A stretch of 64,000 nucleotides of DNA, from assembly GCF_032854445.1 (NCBI RefSeq), contig NC_088301.1, positions 45,191,116-45,255,115 of the forward strand, read 5' to 3'. Position 1 is the stretch's first letter; each line of letters opens with the position of its first letter. The notes beneath the pieces were generated by a model, which worked only from the letters and a program-made list of their open reading frames with translations, did no database searches and was not told the DNA's origin. Source of the stretch: Liolophura sinensis. Taxonomy: Eukaryota; Mollusca; Polyplacophora; Chitonida; Chitonidae. Positions 24,561-36,730 of this stretch are shown here, piece by piece. Both the position numbers and the translations under genes were made by a program.

Positions 24561-24985
24561 TTCAGTGTATGGGCTATTAAGTTTGTTGGGATTGATGTAT
24601 ATGCAGTAGCAATGACCAGGGATAGTGATGGAGGCTTAGATGTGTCCCAGTAGCAGGGCATGTTTTTCCTTGATAATTGCAGAATCGCTCATTGAGCCAA
24701 CCGGATGTCCCTTACCCATCCACTTCCTGTGGAGTGGAGGGGCTGAACTTAAGAGAGGAACTGGCACCATTAAGCCCATAGACTTACTCTGTATGTTTTG
24801 TATTCGTCTGCCCTAGCTCACGGATATGTGGCGACGAGGTCTGTCAGGCAATCATTTTTACTTAAGGGCTGATAATATTAGAGAGCTCGTGGCATCTTAA
24901 TTGAGGGCTATTGTACTATAAATCATTAATGACAACTCCACTAAAACTTGATTAGTTTCTATTCAGGCCATGCGAGATTACAGAG
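24561..24985. promoter_or_regulatory. Candidate conserved non-coding block
   Basis: Balanced, unique sequence with an ETS-type word CACTTCCTGTGG near 24719, CTTAATTGAGG near 24896 and AAATCATTAATGAC near 24920. Dense distinct words without a coding frame are typical of enhancers. Inference from composition and motif density. Confidence 0.3.
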
Positions 24986-27900
24986 GCCCACAGGATACAT
25001 GTACACGGAGGACATACCACAACCAACATGAAAATGAAATATTAAATTGAGGCAAGTTACGTAGAGGGAGAAGGTTACTGTGTGTACGCATAGAAACCAG
25101 AATAACAGCTTACATTTGAAAAACTGTCTTTCCTCCAGAGGACAAAAGCAGAAATGAACATATCCAAGGCCATTAAATCTGAACACATACATCTCATTCC
25201 AGTAATACCATATTAACCTTTACATACATAAATTTTTTATTACACTCATCAATGCTTAGCACTGCTACATTTTACATGTTGACAGAGATAAAACATGCCC
25301 ATGTAAGAAGTGTTAGATATGCAAGAGTAAAGGTAATGGCCTGTATGGCATAATGGTTTCCTGAGCTGGGAAAGGACCAATGGGCATTCATCACTTACAT
25401 GTATATTTCAGATAAAGCATACAACTTTAGATGATAATCAAGACATGGATATTTGGCATAGCTTTGCAGTGATGTGATAGCTGCTCTGAGCCAATCATCA
25501 GCACACTCTTTGTTCACATTGGTATGCTTTAAATAAGATTTTACCACAAAAAATGAAAAATATAGCTTCAAGGTAAGAAATTCGTTCTGGAAAAGAAAAT
25601 CAGAGTGTGTCTCGCCTCAAATTTAATAGTTTCAGTGTCCTGTAGTACTTCAGAAATTGAAATAATCAGCATTTTGGAAATAAAGCTCCATGTTACTTAT
25701 CACCTCCAGCTCCTTGCAAGAAACTCAGACGTCCAAAACTCTGAATTAACATGATAGCCAGTATTATAATACTGATCTACCATGTTGAATTGTGTAGATA
25801 ACAAATTTGAAGAAAGCTACAGCAAATCTGAGAAAATTTATACAGCAGACAACCTTAACTTGTATTACAGGTGTGTGAGCTCAACAGATGTGACCAATCA
25901 GCAAATTTTCTTTTCATAACCATATCATAAATAAAATCCTCAAAAAACTATCTTTGTAGAAATTAGGGCAAGCTGTCATTTTTACATGGCTATCTTCACT
26001 CATATGTTATATACATGTATATGCATTCCATTATAATCACACGATGCTGTACATCATTGGTGTGATCCAGATGGAGAGATATTAATTATCCAGTGAAATG
26101 ATCAGTTTAGTTTTTCCTATATAAATTATCATGGAATTTTTGCTTTTAACATACAGCATGCCTTAAAACTGTTTTCATGAATGAAAAAGATATCTATGAT
26201 AGAAGTATAAGTTTGAGGAATATTAGCATTTCTAATGTCTCTTACTTTATATTTACGCCACTAACAATATGCTTCAAATGCTGTTAGCTGTAAAATGGGC
26301 AATGCATCCTTCCTTAATTCTGTATACAAATCCTTATCTCAGCTACTTGTAATCTATACCATTAGGTGCCTGCAAAACCAAGACAACACTAGAGCAAATG
26401 CAGACGTACAAATGTTTGCAAATCAACACACATAACTGGACATAATAACGCAGATTTGTTCCATTGCCAAAAAATTAATGAATCTACATAATTTAGGAAG
26501 CTAAAAAAACTAAGCATCTTCCTGTCAAGGTACTGTAATTGAAAAATTGACAAAATGTTCCACACAAAAAAAGAGAAAGTCGCAGATTTGAGGATTCTGT
26601 TTTTTCCTTCTTTCACAACACACCAACAAATCAAGCAAAACAGCTCACATCAATGACCTCTGTGACTTTTTCACTCCACAAGGACGAAGAAAACAAATTA
26701 TTTAGGACATTGTTTTCTGCGAAAAAGAGAAAAGCGCTGGTTTATTGAACTTTTAAATTATTTAGATATCCCATCAAACACAAGAATGTGCATCCTAGTT
26801 AAAATGGTCACCAGACACAAGGACCTTAAAAAGGTAGCTGGAGCATTCTCCGGGCAGTAATTCAAAGAAAGCTTCCACTCCATGTAGCTAAATCTTTTGT
26901 GAAGAAGAATTTAAAGAAGGGCAAAAATCTAAAGGCGAAAAGCTGGTCAGGATGTATAACAAATGGATACAGAATTCCTATAACCTACATCTGGCAGGAT
27001 GAGCAATTTGTATTTATTTCAGTAAGGGTCCAGTGTATGTAATGTTACATGCTTAAAATTAAGCACACATATCCATAGGTACATCTAAACTTGAACATAA
27101 TGTACACTTTTGTGCCTCTATCCTCAGTATTTTATTAAAGTGGACAATAGAACAGTAGTCAGTATTAACAGGGAGATACCAGTGTATATGACCATGCTTT
27201 TTAAGTGACAATGTCAAATTGTATTGCTCTTATTTCTTTACAGCCCTTATCCTAAAGATTTCAGCCAGCAAGCATGGTCTATGACTTAACGGGATAAATA
27301 GACTCAGATGACATATGGATGTGCACACAAGTTACTGGGGGAGTGTGCTTGTCAACAAAAGGTTTCTGAGGGATTATTGTCATTTTGTCAAGAATTGCAA
27401 ATTTGAAGACTGCCGGTCATGAACATAGCCCCCCTACAGGCTATGTATACAGACTTGGCAAAGTCATTCAGTTAAGGTTTTGTAAGGGAAACTTTTTTCT
27501 CAAGAGTCAAAATTACATTTTGGCTTGCTTTGTCAGTTCACAAGAGCAACCAGACTTACTGTCGACATAATGCTGAATAGAGTTAGTCAGCTTGTGGAGC
27601 TCATGGAAGTGAAGAGCATACAAGTTACAACTTTTATTGCAGCAATCTGCCAAAGTCACTGGATCAGTCTATAGTAATACTCACAATGGTCTGAGTGACA
27701 AACACCAGATTCTGGGCCAACACAGCTGCCTCCTGCCACATCTGTTTGGTAAACATGATGCCATGCATTTAACAGCTCAGTAAATGCAACTCCTGTGGTA
27801 CAGTGAACTGGTTTGACCGTCCTGATGGTCTGCCTGAGCACATCAGGTATAATCAGCTGAATTTCATTTCACCAGAAAGTGCAATATCAGCTTGATGCCT

Positions 27901-28380
27901 CTTCTTTTTGGTGGTCAACACTTGCAATTACCAGATCACTGAAGATAGTGTATGATTATATGCATTGTTTATTTGCATTCAAATGCAGTTGACAAAGGAA
28001 TGTTTTAATTAGCCTGTAAAATTACAGGATTCAAGATTTCCTAGGGTATCTATTTCTATGAATTCTGTTTGCCTGGATTTGTGCGACTGTTTTAGTATAA
28101 TAGATCAGGTTTAATTTTCTGAGAAATGCAATCCAACGACATTTACAGAATTACAAACTTTGTAATATTAACTTCATTTCAATAAAACCTGATCATGATT
28201 ATGTATTGTCTTACATAGGATGACAACTAAAGAAACTGCTAAATATTTAATTTGTGACAATCATCTAGACTTAAGTATAATTCAGTATAGTTTCAACTTT
28301 GTGTTGAGGTTAAATGTGTTAGAAAGTTCCTTTATCGTGAAAGTTTATATATATCTATATCTGTATATGTATATATATGT
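24986..28380. other. Long AT-rich stretch, no gene seen
   Basis: Mostly unique AT-rich DNA with a TA/TG-rich microsatellite at about 28346-28380. Part of 27,380-27,850 is a little more balanced but shows only short frames on both strands. No SINE or tandem array found. Confidence 0.6.
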
Positions 28381-29030
28381 CTCCAGGAAAATTATAATGC
28401 ATCAGAGAGGCTTTCACCAACCAGACGGCTAGAATTAAATAATCCATAGAAACACAATGAAACAGTTATTGCAAATGACCAGGCAGAGCTGTGGTGTCCT
28501 GAATGCATTGCCGGCAAATTAAAGACCGCCTTCAGCCATATGGATGATGTGTTCCCTATTAAATGCTGGTCACCATGATATCTTTGTTTGCGTTTACCAT
28601 CAAGCCATAATCTTAGCAGCGGTATTATCACAAATCCAAGCTGTGTGATTCTGGCTGGTCTATGGATGTCTCCCTGTGCAGGATTGCCAAAATCGTTTAT
28701 ATTGGAGAATCTGAGAGTGAGCCTCTCGTGACAGAGGTCAGCCAAGGCCCATCGCGGTTTGAGTCAGCTGTGACACAGGGGTTAGCTTAACGGGCGTAAT
28801 TGGATCAAGTGAATTAAGGCAGCCTGGTCAGCCAACAGCCACCTCCAGTCAGAGCAGGGAGAAAATGATATCTCGCAGGGATCGAGCACTTGAGATGGAG
28901 GTGTATTAATTCGACCAATCTGTAGGGCTAAGCTGGATATATTCCTGCCGTCTTGCCATGCTATCATTTAGCAATACCCAGCCGCAATATTTCAGGATGA
29001 TTGAAGAAGGCTTGATTAGAACGCACAAAT
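28381..29030. promoter_or_regulatory. Candidate conserved non-coding block (strong)
   Basis: One of the clearest islands: about 650 bp of balanced, non-repetitive sequence with abrupt AT-rich edges. It contains ATTGCAAATGACC (POU-like, near 28469), GAGCTGTGGTGTCC (RUNX-like TGTGGT, near 28488), GTAATTGGATCAAGTGAATT (homeodomain-like, near 28796) and AGGTCAGCCAAGG (nuclear-receptor-like, near 28736). A 117-codon minus frame (28392-28745) has no family resemblance. Factor names are motif resemblances only. Confidence 0.35.
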
Positions 29031-29159
29031 TACAAAACTTTTCCATGCTTCATTTCTCATCATCCTCTTCATATATATTTATTCAATAATATATCTGCAC
29101 TTAAGTAATCCCCATGTCCACAACATGTATGCCTACATTTTACACAGTTTTACTGTACA

Positions 29160-29660
29160 CTGAGAAACTTTATACTCTGAAGTCTACAGTAAAGCAAACC
29201 CCGAGAAGCCCAGTGTGAAAGGGGTGAACTCCCCGAGTTTCCATTGTAAGACCAAGATTTTTATTAAAGAAGCCACCATCTTGACCCCAATCCCAGAGGC
29301 ATCCAGAGTTTAATACCATGTTGGGAACCAGTGTCTGTCCCTGGTAGGGTTCTTTAATTTCCTGACAATACTGCGAGACTCCTCAATGGATAGCAAGTAA
29401 ACATATGGTCTAGTGCTTACTCTGAGAGGCCTTTCAGGGGTCACCTCTTTTAATCAAGCCCTTCACGATCAGGCCGCTTCCTACAACTGCAGCAAATGAC
29501 CATTTCAGTAATCAGATTCCTTCGAATTGAGAACTTGACCTAGCCAAAGTTTTTAGTGGTCCCGTTTTGTCTGGAGGCATGGTAACCAGATTGAGATCCA
29601 TCTGGTCTTGTCCGCAAGAAAAGTGAACCCACTCAGCTCAAGACTCCCAAATCAATGCAC
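29160..29660. promoter_or_regulatory. Candidate conserved non-coding block
   Basis: Balanced block following the previous island. CCCCGAGAAGCCC near 29199 and CTCCCCGAGTTTCC near 29229 form a partly repeated CCCCGAG motif. ACCATCTTGACCCC near 29275 and GGGGTCACCTC near 29437 contain nuclear-receptor-type half sites. No coding frame. Inferred regulatory DNA. Confidence 0.3.
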
Positions 29661-31140
29661 AAAATTAATTTTTTCGATTGCAGTTATTGTGGACAGATAA
29701 AGCACATTCAGACCATGGAAAATAAGACATCCACTCAGGAGGATCAAATAGAAATTAAGCATGCTAAAACCTTTCCCAGCTTAACACAATCAAGAATAAT
29801 TTCACAGAACATATGAGATAAAAAAAAATGAACAATCCTGGTTATACCTACATAACTGAAATTGTCCTGAGCATTTTGTCATCATTTCCATTACACACAA
29901 CAGAAAGAAAATTTTGAAGTATGACTACTTTACTCCACTTATGAATTTTTCACTAACATTAGGGTGGTCAGGTTTAAGAGTGGAGGAAAGTGGAGTAACC
30001 AGAATAAGCCATCAACCTTTGCAACTTACTTACTTACATACATGTACCTCCTCACTTAATGATGAAGCCATAACCAACAAGCATTGTATTAAAAAATGCA
30101 GCCACAATGTTCAAGAGCTTGACTCTTGCAGAAAGCGAACTGAGCATGAGTAAAATTTTAAAATCTTAATGTAACCATTGACTGCTTTGAAACAGATCTG
30201 AATAAGATGTTGACCTGAACATTAAAATCAAAGCTTGCAAGTGAGAACTTAAACAGCTAACATGTTGGATCCTGAATGAATCCTGAATGAGTATGAATAT
30301 ATATTGGCAGGTTCAGAAAGAAGAACTCATGAATAAGATTTAATTCAAATGCTAGATCGTCAAGAAAAGCAAATGCTGTGAATTTGTCATGGATCATGTT
30401 TTGGTCACTGAAACAAAAGCAGAGGCTGTGGATAGAAAATAGAGCACAGCAAAGTGTAAAAGAGTCAAGAAAGTCAAGAGATTATGAATCCATAAATCTG
30501 CATTTTAACAGGCTTTCTACAGAAGTATAAACAGTTCTGTAAATGGGTGGATAGTCAGACATGACTTTGACAACTGGCCAATGGGTAAAAAACTTTCAAG
30601 AACCATACATGTAATTCTTGAAGTTTCTCTATATGACAGAAAATACTCTTCAAATCGGTTAAATGAATGGCACATCAAGCCAATTCCATGATTGCATGAA
30701 TATATTAAAGAGTTTGATCCAGCATAAATTTTTCATATTAAATCAAATTTTTCCAAGAAATGCCTTCAGGTTACAATTTTTTTATCACATATTGCCTTGG
30801 AATGTAGTATGCATCATGATTTTTGAACTTACTGAACACTGCAAGACAGACATCTATATACCAAAGTTTGACAATATGAAATAGAATGCCTTGAACTGAT
30901 TGTAATCTGGATTATCTCCCTTGTACACCGCAGGCCTACTTGAGGTTTATCTGGTCAAACATGACTCTACTAGAAATGAGCCAAAGCAGGCAAAGGGAAA
31001 GATGATGCATTAAAATATTATTTTGAAAAATGCCCAACAGCCTATTACATGACCCTTCTGGAAAAAGCGAATATTGTTTCTGCTTGCATGCTTATGATAG
31101 GAAATATCAGAAATTCACATTAAAGCCAAGAGATAAATGC
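29661..31140. other. AT-rich unique DNA, no gene seen
   Basis: Contains a tiny direct duplication, ATCCTGAATGA twice near 30269-30290. No exon or RNA gene recognised. Confidence 0.65.
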
Positions 31141-31470
31141 ATGTGAAACAATTAACCTGTGTTGATTGCTGAATGCAAACAGGTATTGCCTGCAGCAAGC
31201 ATGAGCTGATTACAGACTGCCTTATGTCATTGTAAGTTGATAATAATTGCCAGGTGTGTCTGAGAGCTTTAATATGACCATGACTCAGTACACAAATGCC
31301 CGAGAGATGGGGTTGAGTCTTCCACTGTTCACTTAAAAAGGCTTAGTCTTGTTGCCTCAGGCACAGTCTGCCGACCCATTACCGACTATCACCAGAGCTC
31401 AGAGTTTGGCCAGGTGAAAATGAGTACTCAGGTGAGGACCATACTGGGGTTGTTTTCCATTCTTCTTAAA
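31141..31470. promoter_or_regulatory. Candidate conserved non-coding block
   Basis: Balanced sequence with ACAATTAACCTG near 31148, AAACAGGTATTGCC near 31178, ATGACCATGACTCAGTAC near 31274 (an AP-1-type TGACTCA core) and GCCAGGTGAAAATG near 31411. No open frame of interest. Regulatory role inferred. Confidence 0.28.
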
Positions 31471-32870
31471 TTATTTTTCTGCAGCCCTTTTACATTGTTA
31501 TGTAACTTTGATATGGTACATGCACATGTACCAAAACTGAACATGAAGAAAATGCAGTAATATTCATGAGATCAATACACATATAGTATCACACTTATTT
31601 CTGTACACAAATTTTTATGACTGGTTCTCAAAAGAGATTTCATCATTAGCGTATTCAAATTTTTAACAAAAAACCTTAATACTTATCATATGATTAGGAT
31701 AGCTGATTATTTCACTTTTATCAATGCATCTGTACATGCTTGCCTCTGTTTGGTGGGCATTACTTTGTGGCATACTAGTATTCTACAATGCAGAGCTTCT
31801 GGTAGACTCAAGTTAAGGATACCAAAACCAAACAAACAATCATATGAACCTATATGTAGAGGGTTAATAAAATTTATAGACACAGATGGAATATACAAAC
31901 ATACATGTGAACTACTGATATTTATTTAGCAGATGCTATATGTTAAATAATCTGTAAAATGTTACACAATGCACAGTCATTGAGGCATCTTAAACAATCC
32001 TGTTGAAAGTCCGTCTGCTAAGCAATTTTTTGAAACTTTTTGACTTCTCTCGTAACAACTTGGGATGCAATAAATCAATGTGGAAAGGCACATTAAAGTA
32101 AATGAAAAAGAAATTTTATTTAACAGCTGGAAGCAATTTTGATCCAATCACCATTCATCTTTCTTGTCTGATTACATCCATTTAAGAGCACTTTGCTTTC
32201 TCATGTGTCCTCCACTTGTAAAAATAACAAATTTCTTCATGTCACCTACTGAAAAATTGCTGAAATTAATTCATTACACAACACAATTCCTATGTATTTA
32301 AGTCTATCAGAAGATTTTTTTAAAGTATGAAGGTGTCAATTCATCATGTATTAATGCAAATAATTGGCTGGCTTCAGATTTGGCTAGCATATGTAATAAT
32401 ATATTGCCTGTCATATGAAATAACCCACTGTAACACAAAATGACTGATATTTAGAAACACACAAAAAATAAAATAAACACACGCTCAATAAACAGATTGA
32501 GCAGACCCTCATGTAAGTGAACATATTCATGATTCCTAGGGCATAGAATTTACAAGCAATCGAACATGAAGATAAATCATAGACTGTTACCTCATAGTGA
32601 AAGGCAGATGTAATCCATACTTATATCAAATTCTTCAAATAATACAAATTTATTATTACAGGTAGTAAAAATATATCTGGCAAGATGAAAACCTTTGTAA
32701 GAAAATCTGAGCAATTAAAAGATTGCAACTTTGAAAACAGTCAGCCTTATAACTGATCTGAGAGCTATAGAAATAATATTGCAACTGAAATTATTCTGTA
32801 AATCACTATAGATCTCAAAACACCAGAATTCCATTCATCAAGTTGAAAGGAAGAAAGAAATGTATACCAT
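31471..32870. other. AT-rich unique DNA, no gene seen
   Basis: Two opposed frames near 31,700-31,930 are shadows of each other without features. Nothing else supported. Confidence 0.65.
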
Positions 32871-33800
32871 GGTATGCTATTTCCTACATTAAGCCAGCAC
32901 AGCTCTTCAAGCCGCTATCCAATAGCTCTTTAATAGCAAGCGTGACTGGTATCAATGGATGATTACCCAGGTCACCTGAGGTTTTTTAATGTACACCACG
33001 GGTATTGTAAAATGCTGATATGCCGAAGGCTGAGACGAGGTCTTTCTGAGCCATAATCACATTAGATTTATGGCATTTATTCATTACATATCTTCTCTGC
33101 ACACGGTATTTGTCTGATAGTTTATGTATGTTTTATCGATGGAAACCACTGGTGTAGTATTAATGTTCTGTTTGCATGACTGGCCACCATCCGCTTCGAC
33201 ACTACCCGCTGGCATTCCACAAGTTAGTCCCACTTCTGCTGCTAGTCTTCGGGAGTATACTCTCGAAAATCATCCATAGAATGTATTATACAACTGTCGA
33301 GTTTTGTTTTTCCACCATGTCTGGATGTCTCGGTATTAAACACACTGTCTGATAACAGTGCTACGCCAGAGGCTACTACGCATAGGCGAGCTTGGGAAAA
33401 CATGGGAGCGCCATCTATCATATCCTGTGTACGATTGGTTTGCTTGGCTCAATTAATTCCAGCGGCGGACCATAGCGGACTACGAGACAGCTCATTAAAA
33501 GCCAGCCCAAATACACTTACCATAGTCAACGACCTATCTAGTCTGGCAGGCTCCGTTCCCAATCACTTTTATCGCTAAGAGACAAGGTACTCTTCGACAG
33601 AATAGCATCTCAGAATATTGCCAATGCTGTCTACTCATTGCCTTCCTAAAGGACTGATTGATTGCCAGATTAGGAGTTAACACCTATGTCGGCAGTATTA
33701 CCGCTTTATTGCCGGGGTTCTTATTAGAACAGTCTTCAACGTGTCGAAATCTGGGACCGCAAAAGGAAATACTAAGAATAGTTAATGACTGGTGAGTAAA
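32871..33800. promoter_or_regulatory. Candidate conserved non-coding block (largest)
   Basis: About 900 bp of balanced, relatively CpG-rich unique DNA, the longest such island here. Features include AGGTCACCTGAGG near 32970, GTTTTATCGATGG near 33130, CTCAATTAATTCC near 33449, CAGCGGCGGACC near 33461 and the CTCF-like core described separately. Frames on all strands are short, so it is not an exon. It could be an enhancer cluster, an insulator or a distal promoter. Confidence 0.35.
33407..33418 (-). promoter_or_regulatory. CTCF-like core motif
   Basis: AGCGCCATCTAT matches the reverse-orientation core of animal CTCF sites (AGCGCCMYCTR). The flanking bases that follow (CATATCC) do not continue the vertebrate consensus TGG, so only the core matches. 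It sits inside the largest balanced block. Confidence 0.3.
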
Positions 33801-34727
33801 AAGCACCACACTACATGGAGCCATATGAATAGCACCTTCATATTTATATATATACGGCTAGATCCTCTTTTCATCGCCAAGAGTCATCATCAATCCTGTG
33901 GGAGTTTCAATACTACTATGTCCCAGATGACAAATAGTTGCCCAAAATGTAGAAATAAATGAAACCACAATAGGTATCTGTTGTTGGATCTGCTGATGAC
34001 ACATCTGTATTCGGCAGGTCAGGACAGAATCGGTAACATATCCCATTATAAAGTGTATGTCTGAGAGGGGTTATCACTGATTGCAAGGATTCTCTATGAC
34101 TTAGGTTCCAATAGGTAGAAAATCATATAAATCAAACCAAATGGAAAGCAGTAGACAACAAATTTCAGACGCCAGAATAGAGGTATCATTCACACAACCA
34201 ATTTATATCAGCATGACCAAAATTCGACGATTCAACTGAAACTGAAAATATATACCGTATTAACATGTACGATGTTTTTCGATCATCAAAAATCTGTGAA
34301 TAACAGCATGACATAATGAGAGTATCTGTGAAAACACCTTAAAGAAAACATATCATAGGACCAATAATAAAAACACCATTACTTTGTAAAATAAAAACCC
34401 TACATGTACATGTGTATGTTTACAATAGCCAAGTCTGAGTTGATGTCTACTTATTCCTAGCTTCCTGTTTTGTTTATGTGGTTAAATCCCATTTGATTTT
34501 CCCACAGGATTACAGAGTTCCGGGCAATCTGCTATAACCCACTACACCCATAACTTTTCACATCCTGGAATTTAATTATGTTATGTCCCTCATGATATGC
34601 CTTTGCTTTAGACTGTAAACATCACTGTTGCTTAATGTACACATTTTATTGAGAGACTCACAGGCATATTTGTCTTCCTTTACTTTAGAAGAATTCATGG
34701 AACTGTGAACCAAAAACAATGGAGAAT
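33801..34727. other. AT-rich unique DNA, no gene seen
   Basis: Short frames. A TA-rich microsatellite lies near 33842. No element found. Confidence 0.65.
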
Positions 34728-34965
34728 GTGAATTGTCAGTGTCATCATGTCATATCACCAACAGGGATATAGTGAATTGTCTGTGTCATCATGTCACATC
34801 ACCAACAGGGACATAATGAATTGTCTGTGTCATCATGTCACATCACCAACAGGGACATAATGAATTGTCTGTGTCATCATGTCACATCACCAACAGGGAC
34901 ATAATGAATTGTCAGTGTCATCATGTCATATCACCAACAGGGATATAGTGAATTGTCAGTGTCAC
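34728..34965 (+). repeat. 44-bp tandem repeat, 5.4 copies
   Basis: Units begin at 34728, 34772, 34816, 34860, 34904 and 34948 (partial). Consensus: GTGAATTGTCTGTGTCATCA, then TGTCACATCACCAACAGGGA, then YATA. Units 2-4 are nearly identical. Units 1 and 5 share variants (CAGTG, CATATC, GATATA), so the array has mirror-like sub-type order A-B-B-B-A. Confidence 0.97.
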
Positions 34966-35115
34966 TGATTTAGGAAACATGAGTGATTCAAATATGAATC
35001 AGGTCATGTGACCAACAGGAATAAGTGAATATGTCATATGATCAAGAGGAATGTGAATCAGATAATTTGACAAACACTGAATCAGGTCACATGAATGACA
35101 GAATTGTGAATCTGG
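34966..35115 (+). repeat. Degenerate 24-31-bp repeats adjoining the 44-bp array
   Basis: At least four diverged units starting TGAATCAGGTCATGTGACCA lie at about 34996-35110. They share the GAAT...GTCA...ACCAACAGGAAT framework with the 44-bp unit but lack its TGTCATCA insertion. They look like an older form of the same minisatellite. Confidence 0.6.
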
Positions 35116-36470
35116 GGTGAGTATTGAGAAGGATACTTAAGGTTAAGCAGCCTTTAGCTAAGGGTACAACATATCTCTAAAACATATGTTGCCATGGTAG
35201 TTAATGGCTTACATGTACTTAGCGAAACGCTCTTCATGAAATTGGGTGCATGCAAATCACATCATAGCCAGGTTAACAATTCAGGCATTTAGTGTATACA
35301 TATTGCCGGACACCGAAAGCAATAAAATGTTTCCATAAAGTATAATCCTAGTCATATATTTGTATTCTAAATGGGAGGTGCTATCAACAGAATGATCTTG
35401 GGTGAACATTATAAACAAAACATAAAATGTGTTGCTGCAACATAACATACCTTGAGCCTGGACTATATTACTGAAATTAGAACAAAATAAAACCTGTAGC
35501 CAGGCCAGTTGTATCTCCCAGCACCGTAGATAGGTAATAAACATTGATATCAAGCAGATCATTGATCCACCTGCCTTTAACCAGACTCTCAGGAAGTACT
35601 TTGTGACTAACAGCTCAATACTTTCTCTTCTATAAAGTAAGCCAACAATAAAAACTGCCAGAATAAATGCTTTTAGTTATTTCGGAGCAGAAGACTTGTC
35701 TTACAGCCATACCTTTATACAAAGTCACATGTACATACACATAGCCAACATCTCACAGCCGTTTAAAAATGTGACAGAATGCACATGTACAGACTGTATA
35801 GTGTACAGCACGACACATGTTTGATCAGTAATACCATAATTCTTCAACCTTTTTGTGCGTTTGCAAGGTGTTCATTCATTCATATTCTGAAGGTATTATT
35901 ATGGGCAGACTGATAAAATCATACTTTTTGTGGAATCCTAAAACTGGCCAATCCAACCAATGTAGTTTTGTCTGCAAAATCAAATTAAAAATGTGTACGA
36001 GTTGCAATGAAAGTTGCTCAATCATATGCAAAAAGGTTGAGGAATTAGGGTAGCAATGATAATATTTCCAGGCCAGTGGCCAGTTAACCACATATAAGTG
36101 GCATGTAAACTAAAACATGCTCGTCATAAACTTGATCAAATTAACTTTCAGGCTAAGATTCTCTGTCAAACTATACTTTGTTACCTTCCTGTTTACAACT
36201 GCTGATCTGACAGCTGACCTTTAGTTTGCAAACTACAGCACATCAGCTTATCAGCAAAGTTAACTGTACAGTGACCATATTTTTATTGACACGAAACTAA
36301 AGTATAGTCCTTCATGCTACATGTACCCATCTTAATGGGAAAGCTGTAGGACTCTGACGTCATTCTGCTAACATCAAACTTTCCTTTTCAAGCTCATCAT
36401 AATGAAATCCCTTTACATTTATCTTTTTATTTGATTGTTGCCATACCATACTCAAAATTTAATTTATCAG
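35116..36470. other. AT-rich unique DNA with an X-box-like word
   Basis: Contains GTTGCCATGGTAGT at 35188-35201, a near match to the RFX X-box. TACATGTA words and short hairpins are frequent near 35730-35820. No gene. Confidence 0.6.
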
Positions 36471-36730
36471 ATTGTAGTCAGCTGTAAAGGATGAAGGTAC
36501 TTGGAGGGCCCAATGCAAACCACGTCCTTTAGCAAGTTACCAACAAACTTTCCCCCTACGTAACATATGGATGTGCACTAACCGCAATAGTGGAAGACGG
36601 GTGGTGTTCAACAAATTTTACACAGCACAAATGGCATACAATCGTCATTAACTCCTTTATACTGTCACTGAGGCACCCCACGGCACAGACAACCAGCTTT
36701 TGATGCAGCAATTAATTGCTCAAGGTCCTA
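36471..36730. promoter_or_regulatory. Small candidate regulatory block
   Basis: Balanced composition with AACCACGTCC near 36519, CCGCAATAGTGGAAGACGGG near 36582 and CATTAACTCC near 36646. Non-repetitive, no coding frame. Inference from composition. Confidence 0.22.

Noticed and set aside
28392-28745. 117-codon minus-strand frame in the 28.4-kb island
   Set aside because: No recognisable family or splice borders. The lower AT content of the island makes long frames likelier by chance.
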